Assembly: GCF_014648355.1 (NCBI RefSeq)
Contig: NZ_BMQY01000003.1
Coordinates: 579,916-643,915, forward strand
DNA: 64,000 nt
DNA from: Couchioplanes azureus
Lineage (GTDB): Bacteria; Actinomycetota; Actinomycetes; Mycobacteriales; Micromonosporaceae
Direction of reading: 5' to 3'
The notes under the pieces were generated by a model that saw only the letters and a program-made list of their open reading frames with translations, was not told the DNA's origin and ran no database searches. Numbering within the stretch: the stretch's first letter is position 1; each line of letters begins with the position of its first letter. Shown here in pieces: positions 7,973 to 15,277 of the stretch. The position numbers and the translations under genes were made by a program.

Positions 7973-8728
7973 TCAGGCCGCCAGGATGTGCCCGAGTCCC
8001 CCGTCCACCGGTAGTTCGACGCCGGTGGTGAAGGTCGCGTCGAAGCCGAGGAACAGCACGGCACGGGCGACCTCGGCCATGGTGCCATGCCGCCGCATCG
8101 GCGTGATCTGGTCGCCGACCGCGATCAGGCCGGCGCGCTCCTCGGCGGTGGCGTCGGCGAACCCCATCGTCGGCGTGTCGACGAACCCGGGCGCCACAGT
8201 GTTGACCCGGATGTTGCGCGGCAGGAACTCCGCGGCGAGCACCGACGCGAAGCCCCGCACCGCCGCCTTGGTGCCGGAGTAGACGCTCATCGTGGAGGAT
8301 CCCACGGCGTTGGTCACCGCGGTGGTGAAGACCACCGCACCGCCGTGCCGGATCATCGGCGACAGGCGCTGGGCGGTGAAGAACGCCCCCTTGGCGTTCA
8401 CCTCGAACATCCGGTCGTACACCGCCTCGGTCACCTGCTCGAACGGCTGTACCTCCGCGACGCCGACGTTGACGTGCAAGAAGTCGATCTCTCCGAGCGT
8501 GTCATCGACCAGGGTGGCGAGCGCGTCGATCGCCGCGAGGTCCGCGACGTCGGAGCGCACCACGTGCGCGGTGGCGCCGAGCCGCTCTCGCGCCGCTGCC
8601 ACGTTGGCCTCGGAGCGGCCGGTGAGGAGCACCTCGGAGCCGCCGGCGAGCAGCTCTTCGACCACCGCCCGTCCCATGCCGTGCGTCCCACCGACGACCA
8701 CGGACCTCGTTCCCGCGTACCTGCCCAT
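7973..8728 (-). CDS. SDR family oxidoreductase
   Basis: A 251-residue classical short-chain dehydrogenase. The cofactor loop is VVVGGTHGMGRAVVEELL, a GGxxGxG variant of the usual TGxxxGxG. The active-site tyrosine motif YSGTKA follows, with a C-terminal NTVAPGFVDTPTM and an ELPVDGGLG tail. The usual NAG motif is replaced by HVNVGVAEV. A GGGGAGGAACG ribosome site precedes the ATG, fixing the start. It is transcribed divergently from a GlxA-type regulator, a pairing that often means the regulator controls the dehydrogenase. Substrate unknown. Confidence 0.88.
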   Translation of the reverse strand: MGRYAGTRSVVVGGTHGMGRAVVEELLAGGSEVLLTGRSEANVAAARERLGATAHVVRSDVADLAAIDALATLVDDTLGEIDFLHVNVGVAEVQPFEQVTEAVYDRMFEVNAKGAFFTAQRLSPMIRHGGAVVFTTAVTNAVGSSTMSVYSGTKAAVRGFASVLAAEFLPRNIRVNTVAPGFVDTPTMGFADATAEERAGLIAVGDQITPMRRHGTMAEVARAVLFLGFDATFTTGVELPVDGGLGHILAA

Positions 8729-8760
8729 CGTTCCTCCCCGCTCCGATCGGGTCGGTCGCC

Positions 8761-8791
8761 GCCGATCGGCGCCGATCACCAAGTGATGATC
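8761..8791. promoter_or_regulatory. Palindromic candidate operator between SDR and GlxA-type regulator
   Basis: Perfect palindrome GATCGGCGCCGATC at 8764-8777, running into a second inverted repeat ATCAC-CAA-GTGAT at 8775-8787. It lies between the SDR start (8728) and the regulator start (8871), a natural place for an autoregulatory binding site. No experimental motif is known to me. Confidence 0.4.
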
Positions 8792-8857
8792 ATGTTGCCG
8801 CCGGTGTTCCCTCTTCGGACAGTGGCACGAGCGTCGACATCCGCAAGATTCGTGCCA

Positions 8858-8863
8858 TACCCT
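8858..8863 (+). promoter_or_regulatory. -10 element of the GlxA-type regulator
   Basis: TACCCT, 7 nt before the GTG at 8871, consistent with a leaderless message. Confidence 0.45.
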
Positions 8864-8870
8864 CGGGCAC

Positions 8871-9911
8871 GTGCGTGCACCGTCCGTCGCAGTGATCGTC
8901 GTCGACCACACCGACATGCATCCGTGGGACCTCTACGAGGTGGGGATCGCGAGCGCCGTCTTCGGCGTACCGCAGCGCGACCTCGCCGATCCCTGGTACG
9001 ACATGTGGCTGTGCCCGGCCGGTGGCCCGGGGCCGACCGTCGGCGCCACGCCGGCGACGGGCGTGGGACTGCGCTCGTCGCGCCGGCTCGCCGAGGTCGT
9101 GGAAGCGGACACGGTGATCGTCACCGGGGTGCCGGAGGCCTGTGTCGAGGGCGACGCCGAGCTCCCCGACGAGCTGCTCCGCACACTGCGGCGCGCCGGC
9201 GCGGCAGGTGCCCGGATGATGTCGCTGTGCACCGGGGCGTTCGCACTCGCCGCGGCGGGGCTGCTCGACGGCCGGCGGGCCACCGCCCACTGGGCGCACA
9301 CCGCGATCATGGCACGGCGGTATCCGTCGGTCGAGGTGGACAGCTCGGTGCTCTATGTCGACGACGGCCAGGTGCTCACCAGCGCCGGGCTCACCGCGGG
9401 GTTGGATCTGTGCCTGCACGTGGTGCGGACCGACTTCGGTGCCGGCGTGGCGAACCAGCTCGCACGCCGCCTCGTCGTGCCGGCGCACCGCCCCGGCGGC
9501 CAGGCGCAGTTCGTCGACCTGCCGGTGCCGGCCACCGACGACGCCGGCCTGGCGCCGGTGCTGCAGTGGGCCACCGCCCATCTCGACCGGCCGCTGACCG
9601 CCGCCGAGCTCGCCCGCCGCGCCGGCCTGAGCCCACGTACGTTCTTCCGGCACGTGCAGGCCGCCACCGGAACCACCCCGATGCGATGGCTGCTGAACCA
9701 GCGGCTGGCGCACGCGCGGAACCTGCTGGAGTCCACCGAGCTGCCTGTCGAGGCGATCAGCCGGCGCTGCGGGCTCGGCACGGCGGCCAACCTCCGCCGG
9801 CATTTCGCCGCCCACGTCGGCGTGGCGCCCAACGACTACCGACGGGCCTTCGCCGCACCAGCCGGCGGATGGGCGGTCAGCGCACCAGCTCGGCGGCGAG
9901 CAGATCCATGA
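8871..9911 (+). CDS. GlxA-family transcriptional regulator (DJ-1/PfpI plus AraC HTH)
   Basis: A 346-residue regulator. Residues about 5-190 form a DJ-1/PfpI-like sensor domain, with the nucleophile-elbow region MMSLCTGAFALAAAGLLDGR and TAHW. The C-terminal about 100 residues hold two AraC-type helix-turn-helices (TAAELARRAGLSPRTFFRHV and VEAISRRCGLGTAANLRRHF). The GTG start is supported by a -10 hexamer 7 nt upstream. It is divergent from the SDR gene and shares a palindromic spacer with it, so likely controls it and itself. Its 3' end overlaps the convergent GNAT gene by 35 bp. Confidence 0.9.
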   Translation: MRAPSVAVIVVDHTDMHPWDLYEVGIASAVFGVPQRDLADPWYDMWLCPAGGPGPTVGATPATGVGLRSSRRLAEVVEADTVIVTGVPEACVEGDAELPDELLRTLRRAGAAGARMMSLCTGAFALAAAGLLDGRRATAHWAHTAIMARRYPSVEVDSSVLYVDDGQVLTSAGLTAGLDLCLHVVRTDFGAGVANQLARRLVVPAHRPGGQAQFVDLPVPATDDAGLAPVLQWATAHLDRPLTAAELARRAGLSPRTFFRHVQAATGTTPMRWLLNQRLAHARNLLESTELPVEAISRRCGLGTAANLRRHFAAHVGVAPNDYRRAFAAPAGGWAVSAPARRRADP

Positions 9912-10401
9912 GCAGGCCGTCGTGCCAGGTGCCGTCGGCGCCGCGCTCGTACTGGCGCATGATGCCGACCGGCTGGAATCCGACCTTCGCGTAGCAGCGG
10001 ATGGCGGCCGCGTTGTCGGCCGCCGGGTCGATCACGAGCCGGTGGAAACCCTCGTGGTCGACGAGGTGCACGGCCAGGGTCCGTACCGCGTCGGTGCCGA
10101 CGCCGCGGCCGTGCACCGACGGGTCGAGGAAGATGTCCAGGCTCGCGTGCCGGTACTCCGGGTCCTCCTCCGCGGCCCACTGGATCGCGCCGACGACCCG
10201 GCCGTCCACCCGGACGGCCAGGTAGTGCAGGCCCTCGTCGGCGATCGCGTCGCGGACCTCGGCCGCCAGGTCGTCGCCGCCACGCCAGCGGGCCAGGACC
10301 TCCGGGGTGGACCGCACGGCGGCCAGCGCGGGCACGTCCTCCTCGGTCGCCGGCCGCAGCGTCACGACCCTGCCGTGCAGCACCTCAGGAACGGCGGACA
10401 C
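9877..10401 (-). CDS. GNAT N-acetyltransferase (AAC(6')/RimJ-like)
   Basis: A 174-residue GNAT enzyme using acetyl-CoA. The acetyl-CoA-binding motif is VHGRGVGTDAVRTLAVHLV; the C-terminal strand-helix reads IDPAADNAAAIRCYAKVGFQPVG. The general layout matches aminoglycoside 6'-acetyltransferase-like and ribosomal-protein acetyltransferase groups, so substrate prediction is unsafe. The GTG start lies inside the 3' end of bsaP (17 bp overlap), which places it as the third gene of a bioB-bsaP operon. Whether it has any role in biotin metabolism is unknown. Confidence 0.85.
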   Translation of the reverse strand: MSAVPEVLHGRVVTLRPATEEDVPALAAVRSTPEVLARWRGGDDLAAEVRDAIADEGLHYLAVRVDGRVVGAIQWAAEEDPEYRHASLDIFLDPSVHGRGVGTDAVRTLAVHLVDHEGFHRLVIDPAADNAAAIRCYAKVGFQPVGIMRQYERGADGTWHDGLLMDLLAAELVR

Positions 10402-10573
10402 CGTGCTCGACGCAGGTGGCCGTCCAGCCGGCCGGCACGACCTGCACCTTCATCCGGCGCCGGCAGTCGGGGCAGTAGCGCGGGGGCTCCAGCTGCCGGG
10501 CGGCGGCGCAGGCCCGGTGGTCGCCCACCTCGGCGGCCGCACCGCACCGGTCGCACCACACCAGGACCGTCAC
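10385..10573 (-). CDS. bsaP: Biotin synthase auxiliary protein BsaP
   Basis: A 62-residue Cys-rich protein beginning [11 protein letters not shown], with a central RYCPDCRRR pair and a final TCVEHG. Six cysteines are arranged as two CxxC pairs plus two singles, suiting a metal or Fe-S site. Mycobacterial BsaP is needed for biotin synthase turnover, probably by helping rebuild the sacrificial cluster; the size, cysteine pattern and position directly behind bioB match. The GTG start overlaps the bioB stop (GTGA), indicating coupled translation. Confidence 0.8.
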   Translation of the reverse strand: MTVLVWCDRCGAAAEVGDHRACAAARQLEPPRYCPDCRRRMKVQVVPAGWTATCVEHGVRRS

Positions 10574-11565
10574 AGGGTCGCCGACAACGCCTTGACGGGC
10601 ATCTTGAGCTCCTGGAGCAGCTCGAGGTCCGTCGTGGCCGGACGGCCCAGCGTGGTCAGGTAGTTGCCGACGATGACCGCGTTGATCCCGCCGAGCAGCC
10701 CCTCCTTGGTGCCGAGGTCGCCGAGGGTGATCTCGCGGCCACCGGCGTACCGGAGGATGGTCTTCGGCATCGCCAGGCGGAAGGCCGCGATCGCGCGCAG
10801 CGCGTCCTTGCCCTCCACCACCGGGCGGTCGCCCAGCGGGGTGCCCGGGCGCGGGTTGAGGAAGTTGAGCGGGACCTCGTGCGGGTCCAGCTCGGCGAGC
10901 TGCGCCGCGAACTCGGCGCGCTGCTCGATCGTCTCGCCGAGGCCGAGGATGCCGCCGCAGCAGACCTCCATGCCCGAGTCGCGGACCATCGACAGCGTGC
11001 TCCAGCGCTCCTCCCACGAGTGGGTGGTGACCACATTGGGGAAGTACGACTTGCAGGTCTCCAGGTTGTGGTTGTAGCGGTGCACGCCCATCTCGACCAG
11101 CTCGTCGACCTGCTCCTGACTGAGCATGCCGAGGCTCGCCGCGACCTGGATGTCGACCGCGGCCTTGATGGCCGCCACGCCCTCGCGCATCTGGGTCATC
11201 AGCCGCTTGTCCGGCCCGCGCACCGCGGCCACGATGCAGAACTCCGTGGCGCCGGTCGCGGCGGTCTGCTTGGCGGCCTCCACCAGCGACGGGATGTCCA
11301 GCCAGACCGAGCGCACCGGCGAGGTGAACAGGCCCGACTGCGAGCAGAAGTGACAGTCCTCGGGGCAGCCGCCGGTCTTCAGGGACACGATGCCCTCGAC
11401 CTCGACCTCCGGGCCACACCATTTCATGCGTACGTCGTGAGCGAGTTGGAGCAGCTCCGGCAGGTCCTCGTCGGGAAGGCGCAACACCGCGAGGATGCCC
11501 GCCTCGTCGAGCCCGACACCGTCAGCTAGCACCTGGGCCCGGGCCCGGTCGAGGATCTCTGGCAT
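10570..11565 (-). CDS. bioB: Biotin synthase
   Basis: Radical-SAM enzyme that inserts sulfur into dethiobiotin, the last step of biotin synthesis. The CxxxCxxC motif ([14 protein letters not shown]) binds the [4Fe-4S]-SAM cluster. Typical downstream features are [36 protein letters not shown] and YAGGREI. 331 residues, normal length. It heads bioB-bsaP-GNAT and is divergent from bioF-bioD, sharing a 97-bp promoter region. TAGGGT lies 6 nt before the ATG. Confidence 0.97.
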   Translation of the reverse strand: MPEILDRARAQVLADGVGLDEAGILAVLRLPDEDLPELLQLAHDVRMKWCGPEVEVEGIVSLKTGGCPEDCHFCSQSGLFTSPVRSVWLDIPSLVEAAKQTAATGATEFCIVAAVRGPDKRLMTQMREGVAAIKAAVDIQVAASLGMLSQEQVDELVEMGVHRYNHNLETCKSYFPNVVTTHSWEERWSTLSMVRDSGMEVCCGGILGLGETIEQRAEFAAQLAELDPHEVPLNFLNPRPGTPLGDRPVVEGKDALRAIAAFRLAMPKTILRYAGGREITLGDLGTKEGLLGGINAVIVGNYLTTLGRPATTDLELLQELKMPVKALSATL

Positions 11566-11571
11566 GCCCGT

Positions 11572-11577
11572 ACCCTA
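11572..11577 (-). promoter_or_regulatory. -10 element of bioB
   Basis: TAGGGT on the minus strand, 6 nt upstream of the bioB ATG. Confidence 0.55.
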
Positions 11578-11618
11578 CAAGGCATTCCGGCCCACGGGGA
11601 TGCCGGTGGTAAGTGATA

Positions 11619-11634
11619 GTTTCCCCGGCGAAAC
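11619..11634. promoter_or_regulatory. Inverted repeat in the bioB/bioF intergenic region
   Basis: GTTTC-6 nt-GAAAC between the divergent bioB and bioF starts. A regulator binding here could control both arms, but it does not match a biotin-regulator site that I can recall, so this is a weak call. Confidence 0.25.
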
Positions 11635-11662
11635 GGTCGGATCGGTGATTGCGGGGGCGCGC

Positions 11663-12799
11663 GTGACGGGCTGGCAGGAGGCGCTGGAGAGCCAGGCCCG
11701 CGTGCGGGCGAAGGCCGGGCTCACCCGGACGCTGCGGCCGCGCGCCGCCGGCGACACCGTCGTCGACCTGGCCGGCAACGACTATCTCGGCCTGGCGGTG
11801 CACCCCGAGGTGGTGGCCGCGGCGGTCGAGGCACTGCGGGCGTACGGGCTGGGCGCCACCGGTTCGCGTCTCGTCCGCGGCTCCACGATGCCCCATGCCG
11901 ACCTCGAGTCGGATCTCGCACAGTGGCTGGGTTTCCCGCAGGCGCTGGTCTACTCGTCGGGCTTCCTCGCCAATCTGGGCGCGGTCCGCGCGCTCGCCGG
12001 TCCCGGCACGCTGCTGGTCTCCGACCGCTACAACCACGCGTCGCTCATCGACGGCTGCCGCGGCTCGGGCGCCGAGGTGGTCGTCGCCCCGCACGCCGAC
12101 CCGGCCGCGCTGGCGACGATCCTCGCCGCCCACCCCGGACGCCCCGCCGTGTTCGTCACCGAATCGGTCTTCTCCGTGGACGGCGACCTCGCCCCGCTCG
12201 CCGAGCTGCACGAGGTGACCTCCGCGCACGGGGCGCTGATGCTGGTCGACGACGCCCACGCGCTCGGCCTGCTCGGCCACCAGGGCGCGGGCGGCGTGGC
12301 GGCCGCGGGCCTGGCGGGCGCCGCCGACGTGGTGGTCACGGCGACGCTCTCCAAGTCCCTGGGCGGCGCCGGCGGCGTCGTGGCCGGCCCCGAGCCGCTG
12401 ATCCGGCACCTCGTCGACACCGGCCGCACGTTCATCTACGACACCGCGCCGCCGCCCGCCGTCGTCGCCGGGGTCCACGCCGCCCTGCGCATCGCCCGCG
12501 AGGCCGAGGACCGGCGCGCGCTCCTGCGGGAGCGCGCCGACCTGACCGTACGCCGGCTGCGGGCGGCCGGCTTCGAGGTCTCCGCACCGGCGGCGGGCGT
12601 GCTGTCGGTGCTGGCGCCCGGCCCGGAGGCGGCCCTGGCCTGGGCGGCGGACTGCCGGGACCGCGACATTGCGGTAGGCTGCTTCCGGCCACCCTCCACA
12701 CCGGACGGTTCCTCCCGCCTGCGGCTGACGCTGAACGCGGGCATCCCGGCGGCCGACTTCGACCGCGCCCTGGACGTGATCGTGGAGTGCGCACCATGA
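11663..12799 (+). CDS. bioF: 8-Amino-7-oxononanoate synthase
   Basis: PLP enzyme joining pimeloyl thioester and L-alanine in biotin synthesis. The PLP lysine is K231 in TLSKSLGGAGG; upstream are the family motifs LAGNDYLGLAVHPEV, GATGSRLVRGS, and VDDAHALGLLG. The GTG at 11663 (VTGWQEALESQ) gives 378 residues, the family length; an in-frame GTG at 11645 would add six. The last codon overlaps the bioD start (ATGA), so the two genes form a coupled pair. Confidence 0.95.
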   Translation: MTGWQEALESQARVRAKAGLTRTLRPRAAGDTVVDLAGNDYLGLAVHPEVVAAAVEALRAYGLGATGSRLVRGSTMPHADLESDLAQWLGFPQALVYSSGFLANLGAVRALAGPGTLLVSDRYNHASLIDGCRGSGAEVVVAPHADPAALATILAAHPGRPAVFVTESVFSVDGDLAPLAELHEVTSAHGALMLVDDAHALGLLGHQGAGGVAAAGLAGAADVVVTATLSKSLGGAGGVVAGPEPLIRHLVDTGRTFIYDTAPPPAVVAGVHAALRIAREAEDRRALLRERADLTVRRLRAAGFEVSAPAAGVLSVLAPGPEAALAWAADCRDRDIAVGCFRPPSTPDGSSRLRLTLNAGIPAADFDRALDVIVECAP

Positions 12800-13758
12800 C
12801 GACCGGTGACCAGACCGCTCCGCCGCAGTCCCCGGAGGAGGAGCCCCTCCCGATCTCCCCCGCGCCCGCCGTCCCGCTCTCCCCCGCGGCGCCCGGGTCC
12901 CTGCCGGCGGCGCCCGTCTCGCCCGGCGTGGGTCCGGCCGACCCCGCCGACGCCGACGTGGCGATGCTCACCGCGGCCGCGCCCGTCCCGGCGGCCGCGC
13001 CGGCGACCGAGGCGCAGCCCGCACCCGGGGAGTCCGGTGAGTGGCGCGGCATCGTGCTCGTCACCGGCACGGACACCGACGTCGGCAAGACCGTCGTCAC
13101 CGCGGCGGTGGCCGCGGCCGCGCAGGCCGCCGGGCTGCGGGTCGCGGTGGTCAAACCGGGGCAGACCGGCACCGCCCTCGGCGACCCCACCGACATCGAC
13201 CGGGTCACCCACCTCGCCGCCCCGCACACCACCCGCACCCTGCGGTCCTACCCCGAGCCGCTGGCCCCGCTGGCCGCGGCGCGGATCGCCGGCATGGCGC
13301 CGCTGGAGCTCTACGAGGTGGTGGACGCGGTGCGCGCCGAGTCGGCCCAGCACGACCTCGTGCTCGTCGAGGGGGCCGGCGGCCTGCTGGTCCCGATGGG
13401 GGTGCGGCCCTCCGGGGAGCCGTGGACCCTGGCCGACCTGGCCACCACGCTGGGCGTGCAGACGATCGTGGTGGCGCGCGCCGGGCTCGGCACGCTCAAC
13501 CACACCGCGCTCACCCTGGAGGCGCTCGAACGCCGGGGCGTACCGGCCAAGGTCGTCCTCGGCGCCTGGCCGGCGGAGCCCGAGCTGGTCCACTGGGCCA
13601 ACCTGACCGAGCTGGTCCCCCACCTCGTCGGCGCCGTGCCGGACGGCGCGGGCCAGATGGAGCCGGGCGTCTTCCAGCGCTCGGCACCGGGCTGGCTCAC
13701 CCCGGCCCTCTACGGCGTCCTGGACGACTGGCGGGTCTGGGCCGACGAGATCAGCTGA
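12796..13758 (+). CDS. bioD: Dethiobiotin synthetase with a Pro/Ala-rich N-terminal extension
   Basis: ATP-dependent carboxylase that closes the ureido ring of dethiobiotin. The catalytic core starts around residue 84 (GIVLVTGTDTDVGKT, P-loop 91-99) and contains VVKPGQTGTA, the VEGAGGLLVPMG loop and VVARAGLGTLNHT. The core alone has normal BioD length. The first about 83 residues are an acidic, Pro/Ala-rich, low-complexity tail with no recognisable domain, unusual for BioD. An internal start is unlikely because the ATG overlaps the bioF stop and no better start lies near residue 80. Confidence 0.93.
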   Translation: MTTGDQTAPPQSPEEEPLPISPAPAVPLSPAAPGSLPAAPVSPGVGPADPADADVAMLTAAAPVPAAAPATEAQPAPGESGEWRGIVLVTGTDTDVGKTVVTAAVAAAAQAAGLRVAVVKPGQTGTALGDPTDIDRVTHLAAPHTTRTLRSYPEPLAPLAAARIAGMAPLELYEVVDAVRAESAQHDLVLVEGAGGLLVPMGVRPSGEPWTLADLATTLGVQTIVVARAGLGTLNHTALTLEALERRGVPAKVVLGAWPAEPELVHWANLTELVPHLVGAVPDGAGQMEPGVFQRSAPGWLTPALYGVLDDWRVWADEIS

Positions 13759-13857
13759 GCCGTCGCGGGGATTTTCCGCCCGGCGCCACCCGATGGTCAC
13801 AGTCTGTCGCTAGCGTGTGGGTCTCATGATCCGTACGCCGAGGAGCGGGAAACTGTC

Positions 13858-15135
13858 GTGGATGGCATAGGCGGGCAGCTCGTGCTCGTGCTGGTGCTCG
13901 TGCTCGTGAACGCGGCCTTCTCCGGCAGCGAGATGGCCCTGGTGTCGCTGCGTGACAGCCAGGTGCACAAGCTGGAGCGCACCTCGCGGTCCGGGCGGGT
14001 GCTCGCCCGGCTGACCCGCGACCCGAACCGGTTCCTGGCGACCATCCAGATCGGCATCACCCTGGCCGGCTTCCTGGCCTCGGCGGCCGCCGCGGTGTCG
14101 CTCTCCGAGCCCCTGATCGCGCCGCTGGGCTTCCTCGGCGCCGCCGCCCGGCCGACCGCCATCGTGCTGGTCACGATCGTGCTCACCTTCGTCACCCTGG
14201 TGATCGGTGAGCTCGCGCCGAAACGGATCGCGATGCAGCGTACGGAAGGATGGGCGCTGCTGGTCGCCCGCCCGCTGGACCTGCTCTCGGCGGTCTCCCG
14301 GCCGGCGGTGTGGCTGCTGAGCGTGTCCACCGACCTGATCGTCCGGCTGGCCGGCGGCGACCCCCGGGCGCAGCGCGAGGAGGTCAGCACCGAGGAGATC
14401 CGCGACATGGTCGCCGCGCAGCAGGACTTCTCCGCCGAACAGCGCACGATCATCTCGGGAGCCTTCGAGATCGCCGACCGCATCCTGCGGGAGATCCTCG
14501 TCCCCCGCCGCGACGTGGTCTCCCTCGCCACCGGCCTGCGCTGCCGCGAGGCCCTCGACCAGCTCATCGCCGGCGGCCACACCCGGGCCCCGGTGGTCGG
14601 CCCGGCCGGGCTCGACGACGTCATCGGCGTGGTGCACCTGCGCGACCTCGTCGGCACCGACGGACCGGTGGACGCGGTCGCCCGGCCGGGCCTCTTCCTG
14701 CCGGAGACCCTGCGCGTCTCCGACGCCCTGCGCCAGATGCGCGCGGAACGCCAGCAACTGGCCATGGTCGTCGACGAGCGAGGAGCCATCGACGGCATCG
14801 TCACCATGGAGGACCTGGTCGAGGAGATCGTCGGCGAGATCTACGACGAAACCGACCGCGACGTCCAGGCCGTCGTCAAGGAGCCGGACGGCGCTCTGCT
14901 CATGGCGGGCTCCTTCCCCATCCACGACCTGCCGGACATCGGCTTCGACGGCAACGGCCAGGACGAGGGCGACTACACGACGATCGCGGGAATGCTCCTG
15001 GCGGCCCTCGGCCACATCCCCACCGCACCGGGCGAGATCGTCACCCTGCCGCAGTTCACGGCCGAGGTGGTCGAGGTGACCGGCCGCGCCATCACCCGCG
15101 TCCGCCTCCGCCCCCTGCCCCGCACCGACGACTGA
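13858..15135 (+). CDS. CNNM/CorC-type hemolysin family membrane protein
   Basis: A 425-residue membrane protein of the CNNM (DUF21) plus CBS plus CorC_HlyC architecture, implicated in Mg2+ or other cation efflux. The N-terminus is a (LV)n-rich transmembrane helix followed by NAAFSGSEMALVSL; further membrane segments are FLATIQIGITLAGFLASAA and VLVTIVLTFVTLVIGEL. The KRIAMQRTE loop leads to two CBS domains, and the C-terminal CorC domain contains DEYTTIAG-like GDYTTIAGMLL. The GTG start follows an AGGAG at 13841, a rather long spacing, and a TAGCGT hexamer at 13811. Stand-alone gene. Confidence 0.9.
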   Translation: MDGIGGQLVLVLVLVLVNAAFSGSEMALVSLRDSQVHKLERTSRSGRVLARLTRDPNRFLATIQIGITLAGFLASAAAAVSLSEPLIAPLGFLGAAARPTAIVLVTIVLTFVTLVIGELAPKRIAMQRTEGWALLVARPLDLLSAVSRPAVWLLSVSTDLIVRLAGGDPRAQREEVSTEEIRDMVAAQQDFSAEQRTIISGAFEIADRILREILVPRRDVVSLATGLRCREALDQLIAGGHTRAPVVGPAGLDDVIGVVHLRDLVGTDGPVDAVARPGLFLPETLRVSDALRQMRAERQQLAMVVDERGAIDGIVTMEDLVEEIVGEIYDETDRDVQAVVKEPDGALLMAGSFPIHDLPDIGFDGNGQDEGDYTTIAGMLLAALGHIPTAPGEIVTLPQFTAEVVEVTGRAITRVRLRPLPRTDD

Positions 15136-15277
15136 CACCCGATCGAGTCAGTCGAGCGGGTCACCGCGGAACGGCCGGCATCCGAGGACATGCCGGTGCT
15201 CCGGCAGTTCCGGGTGGTCTGCACCGATGACGACAGGCCGGAGTAGCTCTGTCGTCAGCCAAGGATCGACCGCGCGG
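15136..15277. other. Intergenic gap with a possible protein-tail remnant
   Basis: On the minus strand a frame ending with TGA at 15148 reads PVVIGADHPELPEHRHVLG followed by CRPFRGDPLD. Codon third positions are GC-rich and it looks protein-like, but no start or intact gene exists because the GH65 gene ends just upstream. An imperfect hairpin (ACCCG at 15137-15141 with CGGGT at 15157-15161) could terminate the CorC gene. Confidence 0.3.

Noticed and set aside
13870..13910. Repeated CTCGTG/GTGCTG units
   Set aside because: Coding repeat for the Leu-Val-rich first membrane helix of the CorC-type protein, not a regulatory repeat.
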